Position numbers and translations under genes: made by a program. DNA of 64,000 nucleotides from Flavobacteriaceae bacterium MAR_2010_72 (GTDB lineage Bacteria > Bacteroidota > Bacteroidia > Flavobacteriales > Flavobacteriaceae): contig QXCW01000002.1 of NCBI GenBank assembly GCA_003550275.1, positions 1,364,001-1,428,000 of the forward strand, written 5' to 3'. Of the stretch, positions 43,389-52,784 are shown one piece after another; positions within the stretch are counted from its first letter, which is position 1; each line of letters starts with the position of its first letter. Under the pieces are notes generated by a model. It did no database searches. It had not been told where the DNA came from and saw only the letters and a list, made by a program, of their open reading frames with translations.

Positions 43389-43919
43389 TTAATCATATTT
43401 AGCATCAAAATTACCATTCCATTTCCCTTGAACTTTTAGTACTTGTTCAATGACATCCCTTACGGCGCCTCTGCCTCCGTTTTTATGGGATACATATTTT
43501 GAAATGCCCTTTATTTCTGGAACTGCATCTTGCGGACAAGTTGGTAGTCCGATGAGTTTCATGACCGGATAATCTGGAATGTCATCACCCATATAGAGCA
43601 CGTTTTCAGCTTTAATGTTGTTAGAATTAAGGTAGTCGTTTAACTGATCAATTTTGTTGTGGGCACCAAGATAAATATCAGTAACCCCTAATCCTTCTAG
43701 TCGCACACGAACACCTTCATTGGTACCTCCAGAAATCACACAAACTTTAAATCCAGCCATTAAAGCAGTTTTCAAGGCAAAACCATCCTTGGTATGCATG
43801 GTGCGAAGCATTTCACCTGTTGTGGTTACCAGGATAGTCCCATCGGTTAAAACGCCATCGACGTCAAAAATGAAGGTGGTAATATGTTCTAAATATTCTT
43901 TATAGCTTTTATCTTCCAT
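43389..43919 (-). CDS. KdsC-like HAD phosphatase
   Basis: 176 residues from ATG 43919. The motif FDVDGVLTDG with the nucleophile Asp, ISGGTNEG and YMGDDIPDYPVMKLIGLP are typical of the tetrameric C0 HAD phosphatases such as KDO-8-phosphate phosphatase. It may dephosphorylate KDO 8-P for LPS. The start overlaps the DUF2520 stop by 11 bases, so it is in the same operon. The upstream ATG (43937) is less likely. Confidence 0.9.
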   Translation of the reverse strand: MEDKSYKEYLEHITTFIFDVDGVLTDGTILVTTTGEMLRTMHTKDGFALKTALMAGFKVCVISGGTNEGVRVRLEGLGVTDIYLGAHNKIDQLNDYLNSNNIKAENVLYMGDDIPDYPVMKLIGLPTCPQDAVPEIKGISKYVSHKNGGRGAVRDVIEQVLKVQGKWNGNFDAKYD

Positions 43920-44667
43920 GGGTTTTTTTAATAACATTGGTTAAAAGTTCATAAATGGCTTTGTGATCTTCTCGTTCTAAAAGTTTGAGATGTTTTTTTA
44001 TCGTTTTTTTATCATTGCGCTTTGCGGGCCCGGTTTGCGCGGTATATGGCGACATGTGCTGCACTTTTTTAGCGGTTTCCATGATAAGGGGTTTTAAAAT
44101 ATCAAAATCGATACTTTTAGCATCACTAATTTCATGGGCAACTCTATAAAGCTGATTGGTAAAATTATTTACAAATACTGCCGAAAGATGCAAGGTTTGA
44201 CGCTGTTCGGTATTGATTTTGTAATATGGACTTCCAACAGTTTCAGCCAAATTAGCTAATAGGTTGAAATCTTCTTTTTCAAGTGTTTCAATACAGATGG
44301 GTACATCCTTAAAATCCAGTTCAGAAGTTTTTGAAAAGGTCTGAAGCGGATAAAACACACCACGTCTATGTTTTTTATCAAGATCATGAATACCAACACT
44401 TCCCGAGGTATGCACGACCAACCGGTTTTCGAAAGGTAAAGATGATGACAGTGATTTCACGGCATCATCACTCACAGCTATGATATAAACGTCTGCTTCA
44501 ACTATTTGATGAAGCTCATCAGTAATTGATACCTGATTTTTATAAGATTCTATAGATTGGAGACTTCGGTTATACCATTGCACAAGGTTCGCATTTTTGG
44601 CCTTGCTAAATGCTTGATATAAATGTGTGGCGACATTGCCTGCACCAAGAAGTACAACTGAAATCAT
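43909..44667 (-). CDS. Rossmann-like and DUF2520 domain protein
   Basis: 252 residues from ATG 44667 (MISVVLLGAGNVATHLYQAFSKA). The N-terminal NAD(P)-binding domain resembles F420-dependent or ketopantoate-type reductases; the C-terminal DUF2520 is helical (HLSAVFVNNFTNQLYRVAHEI). The function is unknown. The extension to 44751 is not convincing. It leads the operon DUF2520, kdsC-like, ubiA-like, maf. Confidence 0.9.
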   Translation of the reverse strand: MISVVLLGAGNVATHLYQAFSKAKNANLVQWYNRSLQSIESYKNQVSITDELHQIVEADVYIIAVSDDAVKSLSSSLPFENRLVVHTSGSVGIHDLDKKHRRGVFYPLQTFSKTSELDFKDVPICIETLEKEDFNLLANLAETVGSPYYKINTEQRQTLHLSAVFVNNFTNQLYRVAHEISDAKSIDFDILKPLIMETAKKVQHMSPYTAQTGPAKRNDKKTIKKHLKLLEREDHKAIYELLTNVIKKTHGR

Positions 44668-44783
44668 GATGCTAAAATAGCGATATTTAAAAATATAGAT
44701 TGATGAGCCTTGGCAAATTTTTATGGTAAAACAAAAATAGGTATCCCACAAAAAGAATACCTATTAAAAAATGGAACTTAAAC

Positions 44784-45161
44784 TTAAGCACACGAAATGC
44801 TTACAGAGTGTGTGTGGCCGTCATCAGACGTAGACGTTTTACTCAACGATTGATTGATTTTCAGAGAATTAAAATCGGATGCGGTTAAAGTCACATTGTG
44901 CGGATGGTCTTATGCCCCTTGTATGTTATAGGTTTTTTCAACGCCAGCGTTAACATCGGCAATTGAAACCGTTAAAGTATGTCCATGATTGGCTCCAATA
45001 GAGACATTCGTTCCATTTTGCAAACAATTTCCACTAGGGTTAGGGTTTGGATTCGGACCATTTGGGCTGTCATCTGAACTCGAACAACCAAACATTGCAG
45101 ATGCAGGTACCGCTAATAATAGTGCACCAACAGTCTTCTTAATAAAGGTTTTTCTTTTCAT
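44784..45161 (-). pseudogene. Small lipoprotein gene broken by one in-frame TAA
   Basis: The frame MKRKTFIKKTVGALLLAVP... runs to NIQGA, stops at TAA (44910-44912), then continues in the same frame as DHPHNVTLTASDFNSLKINQSLSKT to HSVSISCA before a real stop at 44784. Total 125 residues. The lipobox is in SAMFGC. Intact family members have Ser between the two halves, so TCA to TAA is likely. This is the second in-frame TAA within 3.4 kb. The product would be an exported His-rich small lipoprotein. Confidence 0.7.
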
Positions 45162-45304
45162 TTTTAAACAATTTAAGTTAACAACTTGAAACCGAAGTTT
45201 CTTTTATAATATAACAACCAACACTTCTAAATTCCTTAAAAAAATTGATGACGAAAGTTTATAGTTTGACCCTGATTTTGGTAAGTATATAGACTAACAT
45301 AATG

Positions 45305-45312
45305 TATCTTTG
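45305..45312 (+). promoter_or_regulatory. -7 box (TATCTTTG) of the truncated haemoglobin gene
   Basis: TATCTTTG ends 7 bp before ATG 45320, so the leader would be a few bases at most. No TTG at 19-20 bp upstream. Confidence 0.5.
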
Positions 45313-45319
45313 AATAATT

Positions 45320-45712
45320 ATGGTTAAAAACGATATTAGAAACCGCGAGGATGTATTTCTGCTAGTTACTAAATTCTATGAAAAAGTAAGGCAGGATGCA
45401 ATTTTGGGACCTTTTTTCAACGAAACCATAAACGATTGGGATAGTCATTTAGACAGGCTTACAACGTTTTGGGAATCCAGCTTGTTTTTGAAAACAAAAT
45501 ATTTAGGAAACCCTTTGCACGCCCATATAAAGGTGGATCAGGAGCATAATAATACAATACGTGAAATGCATTTTGGTCTCTGGCTAAATCTATGGTATGA
45601 AACGATAAATGAACTCTTTGAAGGCGATTATGCCGAGAATGCTAAACGAAGAGCCAGAAAAATGGGCACATTTCTGTATCTTAATATCTTTCAGGCACGA
45701 ATAAATAATTAG
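45320..45712 (+). CDS. Group III truncated haemoglobin
   Basis: 130 residues, typical of group III 2/2 haemoglobins. DVFLLVTKFYEKVRQDAILGPFFN contains the first helix and CD region, the proximal His is in AHIKVDQEHN region, and FWESSLFLKTKYLG is the E-helix. They bind oxygen or other small ligands and may protect against peroxides or NO. It is separate from the ccsBA gene that follows 103 bp downstream. Confidence 0.92.
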   Translation: MVKNDIRNREDVFLLVTKFYEKVRQDAILGPFFNETINDWDSHLDRLTTFWESSLFLKTKYLGNPLHAHIKVDQEHNNTIREMHFGLWLNLWYETINELFEGDYAENAKRRARKMGTFLYLNIFQARINN

Positions 45713-45780
45713 TGAAATTAGATGGCGAATTTGTCTGTTTTTTTGGATACAATTAACATTTTTAACCCAACAAAAAACCT

Positions 45781-45788
45781 TAAATTTG
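45781..45788 (+). promoter_or_regulatory. -7 box (TAAATTTG) of ccsBA
   Basis: TAAATTTG matches TAnnTTTG and lies 27 bp before ATG 45816. No clear -33 TTG. Confidence 0.5.
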
Positions 45789-45815
45789 CACGATAAAAAT
45801 TAGAAGCTTCTCAAT

Positions 45816-48800
45816 ATGCCTAAAACTCTTTCTAATATTCTATTTTCTACTCGACTTACAGCTATTCTATTTATTGTTTTTGCCGCTGCTATGGCTACAG
45901 GAACTTTCTTGGATGCTGGGCAAGATACCTCACCAACGCCATATACAAGGCAGCTTATTTATAATGCTTGGTGGTTTGAAGCCATTATGGTGTTTTTAAC
46001 CATTAATTTTATTGGTAATATTTCAAGATATAAGCTTTATAAAAAAGAAAAGTGGGCAACCTTAACACTTCATATCGCTTTTATTTTTATACTTATTGGC
46101 GCATTTGTTACTCGCCACATCGGTTATGAAGGGATGATGTCAATTAGGGAAGGCGCAACCGAAAACACATTTTTATCGCGTGAAAATTATATCACTGCCT
46201 ATATTGATGGGGATTATAGGGTCAATGGCGTGCAACAACGTTTAGTACGTGAATTTCCTGTAGATTTTTCTGAACGTTTGAACAATGACTTTAATGAAGA
46301 CGCCAATTACAATGGGCAACCTGTAACTTTTGAATTGGAAAAATTTGTTGAAGGTGCCGAAAAGGATATTGTTCCTGATGAAAGTGGAGAAGCGTACCTA
46401 AAAATAGTGGAGACTGAAGGTGGTCGTCCGCACAACCATTTTTTAAAGGATGGTGAGGTGCAAAGCATTCACAATATTTTGGTTTCGCTCAACAAACCTG
46501 AAAACGGCGCCATAAATATTACCAATACAAGTGAAGGCTTGTTTATCGAATCCCCTTTTGAAGGCGAATTTACCACAATGGCGACCATGGCTTCAGGGAA
46601 ACTAGTAAAGGATTCGCTTCAACCATTGGTTTTAAGATCCCGATATGTTATTGGGAATCTTCAAATGGTATTTCCAAAGCCAGTAGTGAGGGGTGTTTTC
46701 GACATTGTAAAAAAGCCGGAAATTTTAAAAGGGGATGAAGAAGGATTGGTGTTGAAGGTGACCTCTAAAGGCGAAACAAAAAGTGTTCTTTTATTGGGTG
46801 GGCAATATATCAGTAATCCCTTTGAACAAATTGAAGTTGGTGGATTAGAGATTGCACTTAAATACGGACCCAAAATTAGGGAGCTGCCATTTAGTGTAAA
46901 ACTTAACGATTTTATTGCCGAACGTTACCCGGGTACAGAAAATAGTTTTTCTGCTTTTGCGAGTGAAGTAACTGTTTATGATGCCGAAGAAGGAGACTTT
47001 AACTACCGCATTTTTATGAACCATATTTTGGAGCACAAAGGCTATCGCCTGTTTCAGGCTAGTTTTGATTCTGATGAAAAGGGTTCAAAACTATCTGTTA
47101 ATCATGATTTCTGGGGCACTTGGATTACCTATTTTGGATATTTTATGCTATACTTTGGCTTGATGGCCATTCTTTTTGATAAGCATACACGATTTGCCGA
47201 TTTAAAACGCTCTTTAGAAAAGGTGAAAGCAAAGAAGGCTAAACTGCTAAGCCTTATTGTATTATGTGTTGGTCTTCAAGGGTTTTCTCAACATACACCA
47301 GATGATGGTCACAATCATCAAGCACCAACCAAGCCTACGAAAGCCCAAATAGATTCCATCATTAGAGCTAATATTACACCTAAAGCGCATGCCGATAAGT
47401 TTGGTAGTTTGGTGATTCAAGATTATGGTGGTCGTATGATGCCAATGAACACCTTTGCTTCAGAAGTCTTGCGCAAAGTGAGTAAACAGGATTCTTACGA
47501 AGACTTTGATGCCAATCAGGTGTTGCTTTCTATGCAAGAGAGTCCTCTGTTTTGGTATAACGTTCCGATTATTTATTTAAAACCGAAAAAGGCCGACTCT
47601 ATTAGGGCAATTATTGGCGTGGATAAAGATTCGAAATACGTTGCCTTAACCGACTTTTTAACTGAAGATGGCACCTACAAATTGGGTCCATATCTAGAAG
47701 AGGCCTACGCCGCTCAAGTTCCAAATGCATTTCAAAAGGAATTCAAGGAAGCTGATCAACGGGTTAATTTATTGTATAATACGATTGAAGGAAGGGCGAT
47801 GAAAATTTTCCCTGTGCCTAATGATGATAATAACAAGTGGATTTCGCCTGTAGAATTTCGCGAGGAAGGCTATCGGGAAAGTCTTAATGATACGCTTTAC
47901 GGTACGTTTATAAACAATGGATTCAATTATTACATTTCGGAGCTTTATAAAGCTAAAACGACCAACGATTTTACTTCGGCGAATAATTTATTGCAAGGTT
48001 TCAAAAAGAATCAGCAAAAATTAGGTGCAGAGGTGATGCTTTCTGATAAAAAAATTGAAACAGAAATACTCTATAATAAGTACGACATTTTTAAGAAACT
48101 ATTTAGTTGGTACTTATATGCGGGAACATTTTTGTTCATCGCCTTAATCATACAAATATTTAAAGAACGTAATAAGCTCGTTAATTTAGGTGTTACTGTT
48201 TTTAAGTGGGTCATTTTAGGTTTATTCGTATTGCACACAGCTGGCTTAATTGTGAGATGGTATATTTCGGGTCATGCACCTTGGAGTGATGCCTATGAGT
48301 CGATGATCTATGTAGCCTGGGCTACGATGTTCTTTGGCTTGGCGTTTGGACGAAAAAGTGATTTGACCATTGCATCTACGGCTTTTGTCACAGCCATGTT
48401 GTTGATGGTAGCACATTGGAATTGGATGGATCCAGCCATTTCGAACTTACAACCTGTGCTGGATAGCTATTGGTTAATGATTCACGTTGCTGTAATTGTG
48501 GCTAGTTATGGTCCATTTACACTTGGTATGATATTAGGGGTAACATCCTTATTATTAATGATTTTTACCACGTCTAAGAACAAGGAAAAAATGGCCATCA
48601 ATATAAAAGAACTCACCATTATCAACGAAATGGCATTGACCGTTGGATTGGTGATGCTCACCATTGGAAACTTTTTGGGAGGCATGTGGGCCAATGAAAG
48701 TTGGGGACGCTATTGGGGATGGGATCCAAAGGAAACTTGGGCCTTGATTAGTATCATGATCTATGCCTTTGTGATTCATATGCGATTGGTGCCAGGACTT

Positions 48801-49013
48801 CGTGGACGCTTCGGATTTAATTTAGCATCTATAGTTGCCCTTTCAAGTATTATATTTACCTATTTCGGCGTTAACTTTTATTTATCTGGATTGCACTCAT
48901 ATCAATCTGGTCAACAAATTGCTAGTTTTGAAATTATAGCCATTGCGATTGGAATAGTAGCCTTAATAGGTGTTTTGGCATACAGAAAACATGTGAAATA
49001 TTACAGGAAATAG
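45816..49013 (+). CDS. ccsBA: Fused cytochrome c biogenesis protein ResB-CcsA (system II)
   Basis: 1065 residues. The N-terminal half is ResB-like (membrane helices near 10-110 and 435-455, periplasmic domain between, with ATGTFLDAGQDTSPTPY), the C-terminal half is CcsA with six or more helices and the heme-binding WGWDPKETWALI (about residue 967). Conserved histidines are seen in HTAGLIVRW, MIHVAVIVASYG and YAFVIHMRL. It carries heme to apocytochrome c in the periplasm. Single gene with its own promoter; convergent with DUF3307 (1 bp). Confidence 0.94.
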   Translation: MPKTLSNILFSTRLTAILFIVFAAAMATGTFLDAGQDTSPTPYTRQLIYNAWWFEAIMVFLTINFIGNISRYKLYKKEKWATLTLHIAFIFILIGAFVTRHIGYEGMMSIREGATENTFLSRENYITAYIDGDYRVNGVQQRLVREFPVDFSERLNNDFNEDANYNGQPVTFELEKFVEGAEKDIVPDESGEAYLKIVETEGGRPHNHFLKDGEVQSIHNILVSLNKPENGAINITNTSEGLFIESPFEGEFTTMATMASGKLVKDSLQPLVLRSRYVIGNLQMVFPKPVVRGVFDIVKKPEILKGDEEGLVLKVTSKGETKSVLLLGGQYISNPFEQIEVGGLEIALKYGPKIRELPFSVKLNDFIAERYPGTENSFSAFASEVTVYDAEEGDFNYRIFMNHILEHKGYRLFQASFDSDEKGSKLSVNHDFWGTWITYFGYFMLYFGLMAILFDKHTRFADLKRSLEKVKAKKAKLLSLIVLCVGLQGFSQHTPDDGHNHQAPTKPTKAQIDSIIRANITPKAHADKFGSLVIQDYGGRMMPMNTFASEVLRKVSKQDSYEDFDANQVLLSMQESPLFWYNVPIIYLKPKKADSIRAIIGVDKDSKYVALTDFLTEDGTYKLGPYLEEAYAAQVPNAFQKEFKEADQRVNLLYNTIEGRAMKIFPVPNDDNNKWISPVEFREEGYRESLNDTLYGTFINNGFNYYISELYKAKTTNDFTSANNLLQGFKKNQQKLGAEVMLSDKKIETEILYNKYDIFKKLFSWYLYAGTFLFIALIIQIFKERNKLVNLGVTVFKWVILGLFVLHTAGLIVRWYISGHAPWSDAYESMIYVAWATMFFGLAFGRKSDLTIASTAFVTAMLLMVAHWNWMDPAISNLQPVLDSYWLMIHVAVIVASYGPFTLGMILGVTSLLLMIFTTSKNKEKMAINIKELTIINEMALTVGLVMLTIGNFLGGMWANESWGRYWGWDPKETWALISIMIYAFVIHMRLVPGLRGRFGFNLASIVALSSIIFTYFGVNFYLSGLHSYQSGQQIASFEIIAIAIGIVALIGVLAYRKHVKYYRK

Positions 49014-49014
49014 T

Positions 49015-49731
49015 CTAGATCAATTCTGAAATATAAATATATCCCAGACCAAAGACAATAGCTAGACCAAAACTAATCAGGGTTCCTATTAAAATGTATT
49101 CTGTAAGTTTTCGGTCTTTGGATCTTGATAGGTCACCAAATCGAAAAACGGATTTGGCAGCTATTAAAAATCCAATCCCTTCCCAGTAATTCATGATAAT
49201 GAAGGCAAATACAAAAAGGCGTTCTAATATACCAATGTAAGCACCAGCGTCTGCTAGGGATTCCTCATTCATATCCTCTTCCAACTTCCATTTCGAAATA
49301 ATAACTTTCATGATAATGGAAGAGACCTTTGTAATACAAATTATACAGGTGATAAGTAATAGGAGTTGTGTTGAGAATATGGCATCCAAATCAATACTGT
49401 AAGGCTCGTATAATTGAACTACCAAAGCAATAACTATAACGTGAGCCAATTGATCCAGCCCAAACAACAAACGTTGACGACCTTTAGGGTGGAGGTGAAG
49501 TTTTAGAACGTCAATTCCAAAATGCGATACAATAATTATAAGTATCCCAAGCCAGTATGAAAAATCAGCCTTTAACACAACTATTAGTGCCAGTAGATGT
49601 ACACAAACATGCCAATACAGATATTTAGAGCGGTGTTTTTTCTCTTCCTTATCTCTTACCCATTTTAAAGGTTGAAGAACAAAATCGCCAATCACATGGG
49701 CGAGTATCAGTTTAATACATAAGGCTAGCAT
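49015..49731 (-). CDS. DUF3307 family membrane protein
   Basis: 238 residues with about six membrane helices. N-terminal LCIKLILAHVIGDFVLQPLKWV is the DUF3307 signature; later SHFGIDVLKLHL. The family is often paired with a SatD-like gene, and the pair here overlaps by 7 bases. The role is unknown; a stress or membrane function is suggested by linkage alone. Confidence 0.88.
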   Translation of the reverse strand: MLALCIKLILAHVIGDFVLQPLKWVRDKEEKKHRSKYLYWHVCVHLLALIVVLKADFSYWLGILIIIVSHFGIDVLKLHLHPKGRQRLLFGLDQLAHVIVIALVVQLYEPYSIDLDAIFSTQLLLLITCIICITKVSSIIMKVIISKWKLEEDMNEESLADAGAYIGILERLFVFAFIIMNYWEGIGFLIAAKSVFRFGDLSRSKDRKLTEYILIGTLISFGLAIVFGLGYIYISELI

Positions 49732-50327
49732 AAGGCTTGTATTTGAGCATTATAAAATTGAATGAGCTTTTTTAATTCATCATAACCTGCGCGTTTCAAA
49801 CCTTGGCTTATGTTGCCTTGGGTTTCTCCAAACAATTCAGCAAGCTGTTGTTGATTGAATGTTGGGTGTTCTAAACTAGCTTTAACTAAAAGAGACATTT
49901 TTGGTGTCCAATTTGATAGGGTTAGCAAGGCTAATTCCAACATTAAGTTAAGCTGAACATCAAAATCAGTAAATGGTGATTTTATCGCGAGTGTGGTTTT
50001 TTTTAATTGTTCGAAGCACTCTCCCGAATTTATAAAGGCACTTCCGTTCGATTCGGTAATATGCTTGGAACTATAGGTTTTTTCACCAATGCCAATAGCC
50101 AATCGTACATCCATTTTTTTGAATTGTTTCAAACTGGCTTTTATTAAAATGGCAACTTCGAGTGCGTTTTTAGGGTTTACTTCCATTTGAAAACTATCGC
50201 CTCTATAGATTTCCCATTGTTCTGGGGTATTACCAAAACGGTTTAAAGTGTCTTTAAGCGCATCTAGCCACAATTTTGGCTGATGATCTTTTGAATTAAT
50301 GATGTCTCCTGTAATTACACTCGTCAT
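49725..50327 (-). CDS. SatD family protein
   Basis: 200 residues. The N-terminus MTSVITGDIINSKDHQPKLWLDALKDTL and YRGDSFQMEV are typical of SatD; the C-terminal 60 residues hold a helix-turn-helix (FNQQQLAELFGETQGNISQGLKRAG), so it probably binds DNA. It overlaps DUF3307 by 7 bases. Upstream are a consensus promoter and a 28-bp tandem repeat, a plausible operator for itself. Functions of SatD proteins are poorly known. Confidence 0.88.
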   Translation of the reverse strand: MTSVITGDIINSKDHQPKLWLDALKDTLNRFGNTPEQWEIYRGDSFQMEVNPKNALEVAILIKASLKQFKKMDVRLAIGIGEKTYSSKHITESNGSAFINSGECFEQLKKTTLAIKSPFTDFDVQLNLMLELALLTLSNWTPKMSLLVKASLEHPTFNQQQLAELFGETQGNISQGLKRAGYDELKKLIQFYNAQIQALC

Positions 50328-50345
50328 TTTATTGGCTTAATAAAT

Positions 50346-50376
50346 CAAATGTATCTTTTTTTTATGAAAAAAACAA
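50346..50376 (-). promoter_or_regulatory. SatD-DUF3307 promoter
   Basis: Minus strand: TTG (50374-50376), 20 bp, TACATTTG (50346-50353). The leader to ATG 50327 is about 15 bp. The tandem repeat begins 5 bp above the TTG. Confidence 0.7.
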
Positions 50377-50380
50377 TAAT

Positions 50381-50436
50381 ATTATCAAATATGCTAATAA
50401 TTATAAATATTATCAAATAAGCTAATAATTTAAAAT
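50381..50436. repeat. 28-bp tandem repeat, candidate SatD operator
   Basis: Two copies starting at 50381 and 50409; the core ATTATCAAATAnGCTAATAA is the same with one variable base. It lies immediately upstream of the SatD promoter. Confidence 0.72.
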
Positions 50437-50469
50437 ATTAGGTATTATACATTAAAGCATTCAAAGTTA

Positions 50470-51141
50470 TTATACAGACATTTTGCTAAACAGCTTCAGT
50501 AAATTAGTAGAGTTAATTTCATTAAAATTATCAATGACCAAGTCGGCTTTAGAATAATCCTGGTTTTTTGAATTCGGACTTTTAAAACCCACACAAAATA
50601 GATTGGCAGCTTTTGCTGCTTGAATTCCATTGGTTGAATCTTCAATAACCAAACATTCATAATTATTTAATCCTGTCGCTTTTGCTGCATTGATAAAAAT
50701 TTCGGGATGTGGTTTAGAGGCTTTTAAATCGGCTCCGCTCAATTTAGCCTTAAAATAAGCATTAAGGTCATAACGGTTAAAGATTTTATCAATATTTGCC
50801 ATTGAAGCTGAAGATGCCAGAACCAGCGTCATACCATTTTGGTAATAGTTTTTGATGAGGTCAAGAACGCCTTCAATAAGTTTCAAATCCTTATCATGTT
50901 CAAAGAGAAAATTGAAGTGATCTCTTTTGATTTCCACTAAGGTATGAGGGCTTAAAGGGAGTTTGAAATGTTCACACAAACGATTGCAAATATTATAAGT
51001 AGATTGCCCTGTAAACGATTCGTAAAGTGAATTGGATACATCTATATTTACATCGTTAAACATTAAACGGTAAGCTTTGTGATGAAGAGGTTCAGTGTCA
51101 ACAATAACCCCATCCATATCAAAAATGACTCCTTTTATCAT
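50470..51141 (-). CDS. HAD family hydrolase (beta-phosphoglucomutase-like)
   Basis: 223 residues from ATG 51141 (MIKGVIFDMDGVIVDTEPLHHKAY). Motifs: nucleophile Asp in FDMDGVIVDT, Ser in LASSASMANI, Lys in KASKPHPEIF, acidic in VIEDSTNGIQAAKAA. Such enzymes are sugar-phosphate phosphatases or phosphoglucomutases; the substrate can not be decided. The frame upstream to 51177 is less likely. Confidence 0.9.
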   Translation of the reverse strand: MIKGVIFDMDGVIVDTEPLHHKAYRLMFNDVNIDVSNSLYESFTGQSTYNICNRLCEHFKLPLSPHTLVEIKRDHFNFLFEHDKDLKLIEGVLDLIKNYYQNGMTLVLASSASMANIDKIFNRYDLNAYFKAKLSGADLKASKPHPEIFINAAKATGLNNYECLVIEDSTNGIQAAKAANLFCVGFKSPNSKNQDYSKADLVIDNFNEINSTNLLKLFSKMSV

Positions 51142-51337
51142 GGGTTGGTTTTTTACGAAGATATTGGTTTTATACATAAATGACGAAATCTATTTTGAAG
51201 TTTTGGATATATTTTCCACATTTGTAGGACTATGATTGTTTAAATTATATTTCAGGAACAAAGTCACAATACTCTCGTGACGCCAAAATACCAAGTCATG
51301 TCTTCCTTGGTAAAGTTTATATTTTAATATAATTCGT

Positions 51338-52744
51338 ATGCAATCAGAACGACTTTCCATAAAACAAATTTTTAAATATTTTATTATTGCTGTAAGAGGC
51401 AAAGAACAGGATTTCACTGCAATCAGTATTAGACGGGCTATTTTTATGCTGTCAATACCCATGATTTTAGAAATGCTCATGGAATCCATTTTTGCTTTAG
51501 TAGATATATTATATGTATCTCAAGTAAGTGTTAATGCCGTTGCCACAATCGGCCTAACCGAATCTGTCATTACTTTGATCTACGCAGTTGCTATTGGATT
51601 GAGTATGGCGGCCACAGCTATAGTTGCTCGTCGAGTTGGGGAAAAGGATATTGCTGGAGCTTCACAAGCTGCGGTTCAGATCATTTTTCTTGGCGTTGTA
51701 GTGGCAGCTATTGTAGGTGTTATTGGTGTGATTTATGCCAAGGATATATTGGCTTTAATGGGCGCCGAACCCGATTTGATTGCCGAAGGTTATGGTTACA
51801 CACAAGTGCTTTTAGGAGGTAACGTCACCATAATGCTCCTGTTTTTGATCAATGCTGTTTTTAGAGGTGCAGGAAATGCCTCTGTGGCAATGTGGACATT
51901 AATTTTGTCCAACGGTTTGAATATTATACTCGACCCTATCTTTATTTTTGGTTTCGGACCTGTACCTGCTTATGGAGTAGAAGGGGCAGCCATAGCAACA
52001 ACAATTGGTCGCGGGACCGCAGTACTATTTCAATTAGGCGTACTTTTTTACGGTTATACAAAAATCAAGATCCAATTTAGGGACTTGGTGTTGCGGGTAG
52101 GAGTAATGCTCAATCTTATTAAAGTTTCACTAGGAGGTATTGGTCAGTTTTTAATTGGTACTTCAAGTTGGGTGTTTTTAATGCGGATCATGAGTGAATT
52201 CGGTAGCGAAGTGCTTGCAGGTTATACAATTGCGATTCGGGTGATGATGTTTACATTAATGCCCGCCTGGGGAATGAGCAATGCCGCCGCAACCCTAGTT
52301 GGTCAAAATTTAGGTGCAGAACAACCAGAACGTGCCGAGCAGTCGGTTTGGAAAACGGGTAAATACAATGCTTGGTTTATGGGCTTGGTGTCAATCGTGT
52401 ATCTTGTTTTTGCGCCACAAATTATTGCCGTGTTCAATACTAACCCAGACGTTCTTAAATACGGAAGCCTTTGCTTAAGGATCATTGCCGCTGGTTACAT
52501 CTTTTATGGTTATGGTATGGTAGTCATCAATTCTTTTAATGGAGCGGGAGATACCAAAACACCAACTTATATCAATTTTATCTGTTTTTGGCTGTTTCAA
52601 TTACCAATTGCATATCTCATGGCCATTACGTTTGAAATTGGTCCAGTAGGTGTTTTTTCTGCAATTACACTTGCTGAAATCGCTATTGCAGTGATCGCCA
52701 TCATTTGGTTCAAGAAAGGTTATTGGAAGTTGGTTAAAGTTTAA
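51338..52744 (+). CDS. MATE family efflux transporter
   Basis: 468 residues with 12 membrane helices in two halves: SIPMILEMLMESIFALVDILYVSQ at the first helix, and AGYTIAIRVMMFTLMPAWGMSNAAATLVGQNLGA in the second half. MATE proteins export drugs or metabolites with Na+ or H+. Its substrate is unknown. It is divergent from the HAD gene and is followed by the PLP enzyme 40 bp downstream. Confidence 0.92.
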   Translation: MQSERLSIKQIFKYFIIAVRGKEQDFTAISIRRAIFMLSIPMILEMLMESIFALVDILYVSQVSVNAVATIGLTESVITLIYAVAIGLSMAATAIVARRVGEKDIAGASQAAVQIIFLGVVVAAIVGVIGVIYAKDILALMGAEPDLIAEGYGYTQVLLGGNVTIMLLFLINAVFRGAGNASVAMWTLILSNGLNIILDPIFIFGFGPVPAYGVEGAAIATTIGRGTAVLFQLGVLFYGYTKIKIQFRDLVLRVGVMLNLIKVSLGGIGQFLIGTSSWVFLMRIMSEFGSEVLAGYTIAIRVMMFTLMPAWGMSNAAATLVGQNLGAEQPERAEQSVWKTGKYNAWFMGLVSIVYLVFAPQIIAVFNTNPDVLKYGSLCLRIIAAGYIFYGYGMVVINSFNGAGDTKTPTYINFICFWLFQLPIAYLMAITFEIGPVGVFSAITLAEIAIAVIAIIWFKKGYWKLVKV

Positions 52745-52784
52745 AGATTATTTGTAATTTTAAATCGAATAAATTTATGATCTT

